A DNA stretch of 64,000 nt from Strongylocentrotus droebachiensis (GCA_035222895.1 JAVYIG010005303.1:1-64000), one strand, 5' to 3'; numbered from the stretch's first letter, positions 23,381-36,475 are shown. Numbers and translations: made by a program. Notes: generated by a model not told the origin, from the letters alone.

Positions 23381-26039
23381 GTAAATTTGTGTAATATTCT
23401 TCTTTGTGTACATTATATATGTAAGTGTGAGTGTGTGTTAGTGTGCGAATATGCTTACCTACTTCATCTTTTTTATTGAATTTATCACTCTGTAAACCTT
23501 AATGGTATTTAGCTTCATATTCATTAGGATGGATGGTGGATTGTAATGTCAATGCTAAATTAAAAGCAGACTCCTTTTGATCAATGGCTCAAGGGGTAAA
23601 TTAAACTGCAATCATCTCCTACAAATATGACAAATGGGTTGTACAACACTTGCTCCTTTGACAACTGCACTGCTTCAATTTCAAGCACTAATAATTGTTG
23701 ATAACATCAACACCCTAGACCCACTGTACCTCATCCTAACCCAGACCCTAAACTTAGTAATTTAAATTAATTATATCTATAACAATTTGACATTAATGAT
23801 GACTAAATATAATGACAAAGCACTATAAAGGAAGGCCTGTTGAAATTTCATTCTTATACTGAAGTAACTGAACCAAGAATAGATCAAGTATTTTTATCAT
23901 ATTTGTTGTTTTTAGTCTTCTTAACATGCTTTGCAGAAAAGAAAAAAAAAGATGTTATAGTTATAATCACCTGATTATTATACAAGCAGTCAAAATTAAG
24001 TTGTGATTTAGATGTAATGTCTTACAGTAATGTAAATATGGTGACTAAAGTGACAGTTGCCTGTCATTTCCCCTCTTCTGGCATAACATTGAATTGATGA
24101 AACAAGAGTACATCATTGAAATCTCTCATGCAGGCTTTATTTTTTATACTGATCAAAGTTACCATCTTAATCCCCCTTGCGTCTGCCCCCCTTGCATGTG
24201 GAATCAGCTAGCGATTGCGACGTAATATTCATTCATTGAAACTTGAGCTTTTCTATTTCCCTTTCAAGCTTAATTTGTGATTAATACATTTTTCCTGTTC
24301 TAAAGTAACAATCCTACAATTTTTTTAAATGAGGAAATATTTAGTGAATGTTGTTTGCCGTTTGTAATTACATTCATGCACTTTTTATTGTAAAATCATT
24401 TGTAATTCAGCACCCAAGCTACAATGACAATTATTGAATAAATACCATTATTATCATTATTATTATTAAAGCAACTAATAGCAGTTGAATCAACATGAAT
24501 ATTAAAGCTTTGTCAACATTCTTGTCTGAAGGCACTTTTACCACATCCTGAACATTGTTTTGTTTGGCTGAATACCATGTTTGCTGTGGACAAAGCTAAA
24601 TACATTTTTTTTAATTCTTTGGAAGAAAATATAAACGATATCATGATTTTGTACAAATCTGTCTTCACCAAATTATAACTAACTGTGAATGCAACGTTAT
24701 TTTGAAAGAAATTGGGTTGGTTAGGTTGTCATAGAATCATATATTTTCTGTAAATTTGTTGTGAGAAGGGGTCATTATGAGGTGAAGACACTTTGGTAAT
24801 ATTGCAAACTTTTTATAGATAATAAGAGAATGTCGTGATCATTGTAGTCCTTTGTGGAACCTCTCTTCTTTAAAGCATTATTGGCAAAACATTTTTTTTT
24901 ACACTTATGTGTATTTGGAGGATTATTTCTTTTTAGTACATAATTGATATTTGTTTTTGAAGATTGTTATTTGCCCTTGGAACTATATATATATGGTGGG
25001 TCAACAAATTTATAAGATAATCTGGGCATATTTCATTTTTAATGCTTTCCTGAAGGGAAATTGATAAACTCTGTTTTCCTGCAAAACATCCTGGTGGTAT
25101 GCATCAAGTGACGGTGCCTCTATGTGACCCTGTTCCTACAGGAGCTAAGGTCTAGTTTAGGTGTTGGCGTGAGAAAGTTTGTGAATACTTCAAGCCCATT
25201 CATTAATTCTGCTGTGTGCTATTCGCGAAAGCAATGACTCGGGGAAAATGTCTCTTAGCCTGTCATTCGCAAAAATATCAGCTTATACAGTTCTCCGATA
25301 GTATACTCTTTACCTCAATATCTCTGAAAATCCAGTTTTCAAGGTTGCCTCCCAGAGGTCCCACATTAAGCATCATTGCATCCTTTACACAAATTATGTA
25401 CTTATACTTCGAGTAACCTGGTTTATTTCATTGGGTTACCTCATAAGACGGAAGAGGCCAGTCCATGCTTCAGTAAGATCTACATGTATGAGAGGTTCTT
25501 CGTTGCAAAGGTATTAAAGTTACTCTGTAACATTGCCTCAGATTTTGAAACAAAATCCTGGATTTAGTTCATGCTGCATTCATGATTATTAACCTTTAGG
25601 TCAATTAGGAATCCCATAACTTTTACAAGCAGATCACCTGTCTGATTATCAAGATATTTATGATTGGAAATCGAAATTCTCTTGGGAATAATGAGTATGG
25701 TAAAACTGGTTACTCAAGGATTTTTACGTTTTTTGAGGCACTTCGTGATCAGTTTGAAGCGCATTTTTTTTAAGGCTTCAATATTACACCATATCACAGA
25801 CACTGATAACACGTAGGGCCATGCATCTCAGATTTAAATGACGCCTTTAAGCAAGATGCCTTGTAGGGTAACAGGAAGTTGATGCATCTTACAGATTACT
25901 TTCTCCTCTTTATTGAATATAATTTTGGTTATTAGGTCAAGTGGAATAAATGATACAGTATCTTCTGGAGCCACAAGGGAAATAACTATTTACATTTTGC
26001 AGAGTTATTGCCCTCCAGGCTCTTTGAAACTTTAAGAAG

Positions 26040-26340
26040 TAAAATCTGCAGGAGTCTGTTGGAAGTCAGCAAGTCACTATGGTGCCTCAGTTTAACCTTG
26101 AACCTATAACCTTGTGACTGAACATCAGGCAGCTGAACCACTTCCACATTTCCCTACAATGATTTTGATGATATCCAAACTGCCCCTGAAGTATTTGTTA
26201 GAGTCTGTTAAAGTCACTGATTGTGGTGCCTCAGATGAGTCTTGAATCTATAACCTTGCGATTGAATATCAGGCAGCTGAACCTCTCTTCCACATTTCCC
26301 CAGGGGATTTTTGATAATCCCCCATTTGCCTCTGAAGCAG
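26040..26340 (-). repeat. Two tandem copies of a tRNA-like (SINE-type) unit
   Basis: Two units of about 165 bp share GGTGCCTCAG, CTTGAACCTATAACCTTG and CAGGCAGCTGAACC. Read on the - strand, the latter two resemble degenerate pol III internal promoter boxes (GGTTCAGCTGCCTGA and AAGGTTATAGGTTCAAG). Similarity to a SINE head is my inference. Confidence 0.55.
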
Positions 26341-26419
26341 ATTAGTATCATCTGCCACAGTCTGTAGAAATTCAACCATGGAACCAATGTGCCTCAAAAG
26401 GATAATCATGGAGTCACTT

Positions 26420-27720
26420 TGAGGAACTCTGGATCTTCTATGCTCTTCTCTCCATTAATACAAGGCTTTTACAGACAGTCTGATCTACAACAACTTGCTT
26501 GGTCCTTTTAGGAAGCCTTTATCATCATTGCACTCTGTTTATATACAAGGTGATTGCAGACAGACTAATCTACCTATAAAGCTACATTCGTACCCACTTC
26601 TAGGAACCTTGTATCCACCATGCTCTTCTCTCCAGTAATGCATATGTTTTCTATAAATAGATCTATAGTCATTTTAAGGAACTCTCAAATCTCCTTGCTT
26701 TTCTCTCCATTGATACAGGGGTTTCACATATCTTCTAATCTTCATATCCTATTCTGTATTAATCCAAGGGAAGTACAGACAGTCTGATCTACATGAGCAA
26801 CACTCTTAGCCAGTTTTAGGAACCATGTATCCTCCATGCTCTTTTCTCCATTGATACAGGGGTTGCACAGACAGTCTGATCCAAAAGGCCAACATTCTTA
26901 GCCACCTTCATGAACCCTATGTTGATCCTCCATATTAATCCAGGGGTTTTAAAGACATTCTGATCTACAAGAGCAACATAACCCCTAATAGGAACCTTAT
27001 ATCCTCCATTCTCTTCTCTCCATTAATACATAAATGTTTTCTATAAATAGATCAATAGTCATGTTAAGGAACTCAAATTTCCTCGCTCTTCTCTCCATTG
27101 ATACAGGGGTTGCATTGACAGTCTGATCCAATAGGCCAACATTCTTAGCCACCTTTAGGAACCCTATGTCAATTCTCCATGCTCTTTTCTCTTTTAATCC
27201 AGGGGTTTTAAAGACAGTCTTATCTACAAGAGCAATATAACCCCTTATAGGAAGGCTGTGTCCTCCATTCTCATCCCTCCATTAATACAAGGGTAGCTTA
27301 CAGAAAGTCTGATATAAAAAGCCAGGGGGGTGTTTCACAAAGATCCTAAGTTGAACTTATCTCTAAGATGGACTTAACAATTATGGAAAGCTTTTAGCAT
27401 CTATGAAAATATTTTGTAAAAGTTATTTTAAAAGGCATAAAATGTTGATTCAAATCATTCATATTTTCTATTATCTAAGAGATTTCATGTTCTTGATTGG
27501 AATTTATAAAAAGTCTAAAATACTTGAATTATCGCCTTTGTATATATTTTATTTTAAGGCCACAAGTGGCTCTCCATAAATTTTAAGTCCAACTTAGAGT
27601 TAAGTTTGACTTAGGATCTTTGTGAAACACCCCCTGCATTAATACCCAGGTTCAGGAACCCTATCGCTTCCTTGCTGTTCTCTTCATTAATACAGGGGTT
27701 GTATAGACAATTATTCTTGA
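26420..27720. repeat. Degenerate tandem array with TCTCTCCATTAATACA unit
   Basis: About ten diverged units of roughly 100-150 bp recur, each carrying TCCATGCTCTTCTCTCCATT, AATACAGGGGTT, CAGACAGTCTGATC and TTTAGGAACC blocks in that order. The array is split by the inverted-repeat element at 27326-27634 and resumes with CATTAATACCCAGGTTCAGG. Confidence 0.8.
27326..27634. mobile_element. MITE with GGGGGTGTTTCACAAAG TIRs
   Basis: The left end, GGGGGTGTTTCACAAAGATC, and the reverse complement of the right end agree for about 28 bases. Further inside, ACTTATCTCTAAGATGGACT and the TAAGTCCAACTTAGAGTTAA region pair imperfectly. It sits inside the 26.4-27.7 kb tandem array and interrupts a unit. No clear target duplication. 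Confidence 0.85.
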
Positions 27721-27872
27721 ATTACCTTGAATGAATAGGCAGGGTTGTAAATACACCCTTGGCCAAGATTATAGAGACTAGTAGTGAATTCAGCCGTCTG
27801 GCTGCTTACTTACAAGCATTTATGCTTTCTTAGCAGTCAGGTAAAAAATAACCACCACCACCACCATATCAG

Positions 27873-28464
27873 TAGGGCGCTTTAGTAACGAGACGGTACG
27901 CTCAGGAGACGGTAATGCGAGCGAAAAAAACAAACTGCGCATGCGCGATTCTGAATTCTCTCCGTCCCGTCGATTTTCGGAACGGTACTCGGCCAACATA
28001 GCGTTCGTTCCCTAAACACGACGTAAGAGAGAGAGAGCTGACAAATAATTTGTATCTAGATCTAACAATGCAGGGCCCTACTGAAGATAAAAACAGGGAA
28101 TCTACTAGTGTTTCCAATGTCTGTTCGGTATCTATACCTCAATCTACAATAAATTGATAGTTTTGGCCGTTTAGGCCTACTTTGGGGGCCCTTTTTCATC
28201 GTTATGCATGACGTGCCTGCACGCTGCGCACTACAGCCCAACGCCGGGTCTATTGCCCCGGCGCTCCGGCCAAGCCTCGAGGCCCAAGAGCACTAGCACC
28301 AAAATGCAGCAGGTGTGCAGTTCAGCGCGGCTTTGCGTCCCCGTCGCCTTTAGCAGACAGCGAAAGCGCTTAACCATCACGACGGTAACAAGAGTGCGAG
28401 ACCCGTCACAGTTGGTTAAACACTCCGTCTCCTGTGCGTACCGTCTCGTTACTAAAGCGCCCTA
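27873..28464. mobile_element. TA-flanked TIR element with CpG-rich interior
   Basis: A 29-base perfect terminal inverted repeat, TAGGGCGCTTTAGTAACGAG continuing ACGGTACGC, is mirrored at the other end. A looser subterminal match (GGAGACGGT / CTCCGTCTCC) follows. Including the flanking TA it is 592 bp. The interior at 28200-28350 is unusually CpG-rich for the window. A short ORF at 28208-28465 has no recognisable domain, and I do not call it a gene. Confidence 0.85.
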
Positions 28465-28929
28465 ATGATGGATCCAAAGCATTCAAGCTAGGTTTCTTTT
28501 CTTTCTCATAATACACAGGACAGGATAGGGCAATAGGTTAAACTTTTTTTCCTTTCAAAGTTGTGATATCTTCACTGACATGAGAGGTAGACATCCCAGG
28601 TAAACAATCTAGCCTCAAGTTCCGGATGGAGATTACATAACAGTATGTGTTCCATGACCAGTCAAATTACCTAAATTAGCCCAAAACAAAGCTCTACTAA
28701 TATCCAAACTTAATAGCTGACAGGTAAACTGTAACCTTCTGTACAGGCAATGAAATTTGCCATTTAGGGAAGCTTGATTTCTTTTGTTTTTCTGTATTGA
28801 ATAGAGTTTCAGATGATTCATGCATTGCGGTTTCGTAGGTGACAACAAATGTTCTTAGATATCTCGTCTTGTCAACACTGCTATTTATGTATGGCCCTGA
28901 AAATTCAAGAGCATTGTCAAGCTCCAGAA

Positions 28930-29290
28930 GGTCTGTCTTCATCAGCTCGAGATTGCCAAATATCCTGATCGCAATTTATCCAGTTTATTTGCGTCTTCAT
29001 CAGCCCTAAGTTGCAATTAGCGGGATATTTGGTCGAGATAATCATCCCAAGATATCTTGGGCTAATTTGCAAAATATCCCGCTAATTGTCCGGTGCGTCT
29101 TCACCAGCCTGAAGACTTGCACTATGCGCAATTGCTGAGCAAAATATCTCAAGCTAATTTCTCGAGCTAGAGTTTCAAGTTTCAAGGTCAAGTCTCGAGC
29201 TGATGAAGACGCGATTTGTAACCTCTGGATTATTTCCCAAATCAGAAATAGCGGGCTATTTGGCAAATCTCAAGATGATGAAGACAGGCC
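28930..29290. mobile_element. Modular palindromic element, copy 2
   Basis: Begins GGTCTGTCTTCATCAGCTCG and ends TGATGAAGACAGGCC, with internal CGTCTTCATCAGCCC and GAGCTGATGAAGACGCG modules in opposing orientation. Longest copy in the window. Confidence 0.85.
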
Positions 29291-30024
29291 TAGTAAGAAA
29301 AAGAATATGAGATTGTCAAGAGTGGATTGCCATCTGTTGCAAGATAGAGATAGATTGCAGTACTGACTTCAATGAAATGTAGATACTCAGGTTTTCAATT
29401 TTTTGTGTGATGATTGAAGTCTTACAGTACACACAGTAATATAATATATCAATTAAAACACATTAATTTGATTTTGATGTGCATTTAATTCAATGCCATT
29501 TAAATTGAATTATTTTTTGAAGTGATTATTGAGAAGAGTAAATACTGAAGAGCATACAATAATGTAATGCAAAAATGATTTTAATGGGATTTGCAATAGG
29601 CCATTGAAATTGCCCCTGAGTTGATGTTTTTAAAAGTCTTTGTGATCTTGTTTGATGTATGAACATGCTCCAAGTATTATACATCGACACATGAGCAATT
29701 TGTAAATAGTACATATACTGTACCTATATGAAAATAACATTAAAACCGCGGTCATAGTGAAGAGGAGAACTCTCAAGGATGTTTGTTTCAAAGTCAAACG
29801 ATATGGCACTTTAAGAGAGAGATATATATATATCTTTCACTTTGTCAATTTTCTTCAGGATGAATGAACTTCAAGAAATTGGATCTTTCCATAATACTGT
29901 ACAAGGTTTATGAAAAAAAGAGAAAGCAGAGAGCAAACTGTTCAATTAGTCCTGTATTTGTATTACGTGTAATTGCAAACCTTTGTTCCAATCAAACAGG
30001 ATAAGAATATATAGGATTGACTAT

Positions 30025-30645
30025 TTATTTCTATTTTCTTTAAACGAAAATGAAACTCGTACCAAGGACCTTTATCTGAGGTAACTTTCACGGGGATTCC
30101 CCTTCCTTATCTATGACAGCATCGTAAGTAAATATGGCAACCTGTATATAAGAAGGTTTAATACTCTGTTAGAATGCTTTACAGAACCCCTGCATGATGA
30201 TTTTTGAGTAGAATCAATCTTCATATTTCCTGTTTTCTCAGAAAACCTTGGCCCTGTTTCATTAAACTTGTTATCAATAACACACTCCAATAACTGTTAT
30301 AAGCTACTGAAACCGTGGCATTTAATAGTATTTATTTCTATTTTCTTTAAACAAAAATGAAACTCATACCAAGGCCCTTCATTCTGTGGTAACTTTCACA
30401 GGATTCCCCTTCATCATCATAAGTAAATATGACAACCCGTATTTATGTTACCGTACTCTGTTTGAATGCTTTACAAATTAAAGCCCTGCAGTATGAAATC
30501 TTAATAGAACCATGGTAGAACAAAGACCCATCTCTTATGTTTTCTCAGAACAACTGCGCCCTGTTTCCTTAAACTTGTTATCAATAACACACTTCAATAA
30601 CTGTTATAAGCTACTAAAATCGTTACATCTGATTGGCTGAGGGCA
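30025..30645. repeat. Tandem duplication, about 300-bp unit
   Basis: Two copies share TATTTCTATTTTCTTTAAAC, AATGAAACTC(G/A)TACCAAGG, GGTAACTTTCAC and GTTATCAATAACACACT(C/T)C, starting near 30025 and 30328. The second copy has small deletions. Confidence 0.85.
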
Positions 30646-31358
30646 AATTTGTCCCAGAATTAATAGAAATTTATAATTTGTTAGTGTTAATTCCTCAAAC
30701 AGGACTCTGATGCTATTTGAGTAAGTTTGGTTTAAATGTATCGTAGAGTTATTAACCATTATTCCAGGATACTATTTCAAAAGAATATGATGCAGAGTTG
30801 TGGTAAAGGGTGGTGTCTGTTATTACTATTATTCCCGCAAATATCATGGAACCTCTCCTTACTAAGCTCCATCAATTTTTTTTACCGCATCCATACAGAA
30901 AGAACAGGCAAACAGAGCAATGAATTTATTTTACTTTAATGGGAGCATGTCATTTTTAATTTGTCTGACTTGATTTTATAATAATCTCTCAGATTTCCTG
31001 TACCAGATCAAACAATTTGCTCATCCTATACATGTAATCGTCCCTTCTCCCAATTATCTTTGGAATGAGGTTATCCTGGCAATTTTATCCCAAATCCTCT
31101 AATTTTAGTGACAAAAATAAACCTGGCAACCATCTGAGGATATACCATGTTTAGGAAATGTACACAAATCCTTCAAATTTTTAATGCAAATATCATAAAT
31201 AGTTCGGTTCAAAATCAACTTATAAATGGACATCGCATGACTTCCTTGTTCGATCCCATAATTCTCACGATCCAATTTTCTCCTGAAACCAGCTTAACCA
31301 TGGAGCTGCCAGACCACATTGGTTAACATGTTGGCTGTATTACAAGAAGCTTTCAAAA

Positions 31359-31684
31359 GGCCTGTCATCATCAGACCGAAGTTCCAAAATAACCCGCTAT
31401 TTTCAGAGTCAGGATATTTTCCCGAAGCTCAAAATTGTGACTTCACCAGACCAATAGATTGCTCATCACAAACTAGATGAAGACATGCGCAAATTAGCCT
31501 GCTGTTTGGGAAATAACGGGCTATTTTGGAAACAAGACCAAAATTTCTCTGGATATTTTCTCGACCAAATAGCCCATTAATTGCAACTTTGGGCTGATGA
31601 AAACGCACATTAGCTGGATAATTTGCAATCGGGATAGTTAAAATAGCGAGTTATGTGGCAAACTCGAGCTGATGAGGACAGCCC
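31359..31684. mobile_element. Modular palindromic element, copy 3
   Basis: Begins GGCCTGTCATCATCAGACCG and ends CGAGCTGATGAGGACAGCCC. The left head is of the GACCGAAGTT type and the right head of the GCTCGAG type, so it is a mixture of two head variants. It is flanked by long near-identical direct repeats (ACAAGAAGCTTTCAAA at about 31342 and 31699). Confidence 0.8.
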
Positions 31685-32119
31685 TTATATTAGCTGTAAC
31701 AAGAAGCTTTCAAAGAGATCCCCAGAGTGCAGTTTCATTACGTCCAGAAGTATTTGATTTTCCTGACCAGTGTTAATAGTTCAGATGTATTCAATCGATA
31801 TCATGCGGTGAACCAGGCAAAGGTATTAATAATATATCCCTTAACACCGACTGGGGATCATGTAATAGGTTCACTCGGTCACGAGACTTGCTTCGGGTCC
31901 CATGGGGGGAAAGTACGCTACCGAGACGTTAGCAACCATTAATTGCGCTCTTCTCATTAATCATTTCCCGTTTAGGGGTGAACATTCAGGTTGCGCTGCT
32001 TTCTGACTTTACACCTTCATTTTACTCAATCCTCTCTCTCTCTCTCTCACTGGTGCACCCGCAAGCCTACTGTATACCTTCATTTTAGTCCCTCGATCAC
32101 CCACCAACCTCGGACTCTC

Positions 32120-32375
32120 TCCTGTGTTTGTGCTTGGGAACAGTTGCTAATTATAGCTGTAAATATCACAGTGGGATTTATTCAAACTTGTTGGCCCTGT
32201 ATTGGAGTATTTGGAATGGAAAAGAATCTTTATCACTCTCTCCTGTGTTTTGTGCTTGGGAACAGTTGCTAATTATAGCTGCAGATATCACAGTGGGATT
32301 ATTCAGAATGTACTTGTTTGCTCTGTATTTGACTATTTGGAATGGAAAAGAATCTTTATCGCTGCCGTGCTGCCA
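32120..32375. repeat. Tandem duplication, about 125-bp unit
   Basis: Both copies contain GTGCTTGGGAACAGTTGCTA, ATATCACAGTGGGATT and ATTTGGAATGGAAAAGAATC. The overlapping ORFs here are short and follow the repeat. Confidence 0.85.
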
Positions 32376-33144
32376 AGGTTGCAGAGCATCCTGCGTTACA
32401 TCCCTTCAGCAGTTCTGAGAATAGATACAGGTAGTTGCGTTTGTTGGTATTTTTATACCTTGACAATAAATCCTGTGCTTCCCAGTTTATTAACATTGAA
32501 AGGGAAACCAAAATATTTTCAAATCAAATGATCAGAGGATCCTGGAATTGCAGTCTGCCCATTGCTTTGTTATTTCAGCCATTTGATGCCACGGTTTTTG
32601 TATATACTCCACAAGAAAAAATTCTGATGACTTGGACAAACTTGGACAGACAGTAATCGGGAGGCTGTTGAACATATTGCTTCGCAATTATTTGCTTAAC
32701 ATGCAGAAAATCTGTACTAATTTTTATGTTCTCAGTACCAAGTACTTCATCTCATTTTGAGTGCATTTGTTATAGATAGAAGCATAATAAACTGCTATTA
32801 TAATGCCCTGTATTGACCTCTGAATGTTGGCTATTTCTCTTGAGGTTATACTAGAACTGCTGTAGGTTATACTGGATCAGTTTATCAGTTTGTGAAACCG
32901 AATTTAACCCTTTGTCCCTTGGAACCGGTGGTCCCTGTATGGGATAAGAGCATTCAGAAGTCAACAAGTTAAGATTGTTTGAATTTTACTGATTGGCCTC
33001 TTTGGACATTGGGGTTGTCCGCAATCAACCTTGGCGGTGGATTTACATCCCGTGAAACCTAGCCAGAAAGTGAATCCGTAGCTTGATTAATGACACGTCA
33101 AAGACATCGGCATTAGCGACACTTCAAAGGGTCAGGCAGTTATC

Positions 33145-33610
33145 AGTTCTGACAAGTTCCTTTGGTCTCATCAAGGACTGTGCAGTGATTCTACTGACAC
33201 TGAACTGTTTCCAATTGTATCCTGCAGCCCTGCATATCCAGTAAACTGTAAAAGAGTGTAATTGGGAGATTCTCAAGTAGTAGGAGACGAGGAGGGGGGT
33301 GAACTAGACTCCAAGACGTTAACCCGGCCCCAAATACAGTTCTGACAAATGCCTTTGGTCTCATCAAGGACTGTGCAGTGATTCCGCTGACATTGAACTG
33401 TTTCCAATTGTATCCTCCAGCCCTGCATATCCAGTAAACTGTAAAAGAGTGTAATTGGGACATTCTCAAGGAAAAGGATTTAACCCTCAAACCCATTGCC
33501 TTCTGGAACCGGGTGGTCTCTGTATTAAGCCTATGGGACTTAGAGAATTCAGTAGTCAACAGGTTAACATTTAAGGAAAAGGAGACAAGGAGGGGGTGAC
33601 CTAGCCTTCA
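33145..33610. repeat. Tandem duplication, about 200-bp unit
   Basis: Two copies share CAGTTCTGACAA, CTCATCAAGGACTGTGCAGT, CATATCCAGTAAACTGTAAA and the AAGACGTT(A/G)ACCCG(A/G)CCCC end. The second copy has an insertion before its end. Confidence 0.85.
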
Positions 33611-35738
33611 AGACGTTGACCCGACCCCCTATTTCTGGCTCCCACTTCCTATTCCCGAGTTCGAGACTTCAAACGTTAATGAGTTGCGCTAAATTGCCAT
33701 GAGAACCAAGAGGAAGCAACTAATTTTCATGTGTGTAGCTAGGAACAGTAGCAGCGGTATTTATAGTGATTACCGAGGATAGGTAGATTAATTTTCACCA
33801 TAGCTAGGCCTCCTGTGTATTGTTTTCCATGCATGGATATTCACCGCATGACTGCCAGCTTGGAACCTTTGATTCAGTCACAGGAAAGTTTGGATAGGCA
33901 ACACAAGAAAATTGTACAGGTTTTGTCTTACATGACTAAACAACTAGCATTTTATTTGTCATGAGATCACAGGAATATCAAATGATTTGGAGAGTGCAGT
34001 GCCTGCGATAGGCTGTCCATAACTGTTCCCTGTGGAGATATATATTCTTGGATTAGATTTGTTTTGGGAATTGCTTTGCTGTGATCGTTTTGTTTCATGC
34101 CGCTCTGTTGTTAAAAACTATACTTCAAGGAGTCGCACACAGCTTGTGATCATTAATCATCTTGTGGTATACTGATTCACGATTAGCTGTCATCACAGAG
34201 TGCTTGGTCTTGTACTGTATTGTGAAGTATACAGTCATCCAGAAGATAGAACTATTAAACCACTTTGCCATTCTTCTGATCTAATTGTAGTGCTGTCTGA
34301 CATTAGACACTGGTGACACTTGACTAACTATCTTTAATTGAATTTGATTTCTGAGAGAGAGAGACGTAACGGACAACGTGCCTGAAACAGATGCTGCGTC
34401 ATCTTTCCTCTAATAGCCTACACCGTAGCCCCCTCAGATTCCTCTCCAGTTAATTTAGACCACTGAAGAAGAAAAAAAACTGCAAATGCTTGGAGTTTAG
34501 TGCAGTCTAGGTCCCGAACGTGACAGGATAAAGCTGTACACTTGCCAGGGTTTTAAAGGGATTAGTCAGCGGAGTATCCGAGCAAATGCCTGTGACGACA
34601 TCCAACATGGTGTCCCGATATGATCATGGTACCTCCACATTGGTATGTGACCAGGGATATATGTACCGGGTTTAACCTAGTTCTTAGGACTGTCTGGGAA
34701 GTGGATCTAAAGATTGAGAATGTTATTTGCCACCGTTCCTGTATCTTTTTGTAATGTAGAAAGAGATATTTGATAAATGATTTTATGGGACACTCTGTAG
34801 TAGAGTAATGTTCCCAAATGGTGACATTCATGCTATTATCAAATGTACTACTTTTATGAGTTATAGTAATTGGTTTCACTGGAAGGAAATTGAGTTTGAG
34901 ATTTTAGAAATTCATAAACCATCAATGGAAACATTTTCCTGTTGAGGTTGAGCATGAAAAAAAGCATAGACCCACACATATAATTATTTGTTGGATATGC
35001 TTGTGTGTTTGGATAGATGTTCATTTGTTTGATATGCTATTTGTAGTTGTATCTACTTTATTGGATAATTTGTTTAGCACAAGGCTAATCTACCATGCAT
35101 GTCCATTTGAAAATATTTACATAGGCCTGTGATACCTCAAAAGTCAATTTGAGGTTTTAATGATTATTTTATCTTTGAATTTTGATTTAGATATTTTTCC
35201 TGGAGAAGAACTTATAATGTAGGCCCACATGTTTTGCCTCTTCTCTTAGACCGATACTATTAATTTCAAAGTCATGAAAAGGCACTTAATATCAACAAAC
35301 ATGGTCTACAACAACTCCAAATGACAAAATATTGCCAGCTGTGCATTTTTTTAAAGCATATGATAGCCAAAAACTTAAAAAATTTCAGCATTAAAAAAAT
35401 AAAATCTACAGATTTTTTCCAATCATTTGTATTGATCGGCGATCGGAAATTATTATCCGATCTAACCTGATCAGCTCAAGATCGGCCCCCGATCTCATGA
35501 TCGGTTACAGGCCTAGATGAGGTAAATAGAAAAGTGAAAAATGGTTGACAATATTAAGCATGCCCTTGAATCTGCTTACGGAGATATATTTTCTTGACTC
35601 ACTTTAAAAGTCTTCCTACAGGTTTTAAAGTGTCGTGAGAAATGCACTTCATTGTCCATAAGTGTCTTTAATATTTATAGCCCATGAATAATATCCCACA
35701 AGTAAATATTGAGGATCTTCCTTGTTCTATCATTCTAG

Positions 35739-35850
35739 ATGAGGCGGAAGATCAACGATGCATTCCGCCGGAAGCCTCATCATCAGAAGACGGAGGATGA
35801 CAGGATATCGGTGACCTCGGAAGGAAGTGATTCTGAGGTCAATGAGCAAG
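35739..35850 (+). CDS. DENND2-like gene, linker exon before the DENN domain
   Basis: The acceptor CTATCATTCTAG ends at 35738 and a strong donor (CAAG|GTGAGT) follows 35850. The 112-base exon encodes MRRKINDAFRRKPHHQKTED then a serine/acid stretch, SVTSEGSDSEVNEQ, and leaves one base (G). The exon at 60146 begins with TT, so the join makes a Val codon and continues LKSRLTYVRT in frame. That exact phase fit over a 24 kb intron is the main reason to place it in this gene. A basic patch followed by phosphorylatable serines fits the disordered linker ahead of the DENN domain in DENND2 proteins. It encodes no domain by itself. The ATG directly after the acceptor means it could also serve as an internal start in some transcripts. 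Confidence 0.75.
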
Positions 35851-35977
35851 GTGAGTGCACTTGTGTATCTTTGTTGCTATGTCAGGCATTTTTTCACCAT
35901 TGCATCCAGAAACAGATTGTGAGGCACGATGGTCTAAAAGAGATACCTCGGTATATATATACCGACAGCCCACGAAA

Positions 35978-36475
35978 CTGACATAGGGCGCATTTATTGG
36001 GTCTAGCCACTAGATATGTACATATCGTACCCCACTATCATACCCCACTATCGAACCCCACTATACGAAAGTGATTTGCGGGATGTCGCGTTTATTGTCT
36101 CTTCACGATTCAAAATAAAGGCCTTGTGTCTGCGCAGCTGTTTTGACCCGGGAAGCAGACAGTTTCTCGGAGGTCAACTATACACACATGCTTGTACACA
36201 ACACATGGCGCGCGCTAGCCTCCGAATCAGAAATTAATCTGGGTGGTCCGATTTGTATGTGGGGTTCAAAACAGCTTTGCGTTTATCATCTCTCAGAAAC
36301 GTGATTCTGGCTGTATGTCACATACAAAACGCACCTTTTTGCGTCTTTAGATATGCCCATATCTAAAGACCTTTAAAAAAGGCTTTGCGTTTATCACCTT
36401 CTAAATTTGCCTGAAAGACATTTGAGAAACCTGATTCTAGCCAAAAATTTGGTCAATAAACGCAACCTATGTCGG
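35978..36475. mobile_element. Candidate TIR element, GACATAGG...CGCATTTATTG ends
   Basis: The left end, CTGACATAGGGCGCATTTAT, and the reverse complement of the right end (CCGACATAGGTTGCGTTTAT) match with four differences over 22 bases. A CGTTTATYRYCT-type motif recurs inside. At 36343-36370 there is a perfect 13-bp hairpin (GTCTTTAGATATG, two bases, then its complement). ACCCCACTAT is repeated in tandem at about 36030-36065. There is no transposase. Confidence 0.6.

Larger units (their letters stand above)
23381..35738 (+). other. Putative intron 3 (about 12 kb)
   Basis: It contains the repeats and elements listed between 26.0 and 33.6 kb. The stretches 23.4-26.0, 28.5-28.9, 29.3-30.0, 30.7-31.3 and 33.7-35.4 kb are AT-rich and hold no exon, RNA or repeat that I can support. 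A GATCGG-rich patch lies at 35435-35510. The intron call depends on the weak exon at 23294. If that exon is false, the preceding intron is simply longer. Confidence 0.4.

Noticed and set aside
28208..28465. 85-codon ORF in CpG-rich DNA
   Set aside because: It ends in the terminal inverted repeat of a TA-flanked element. No domain, and the openness is explained by GC content.
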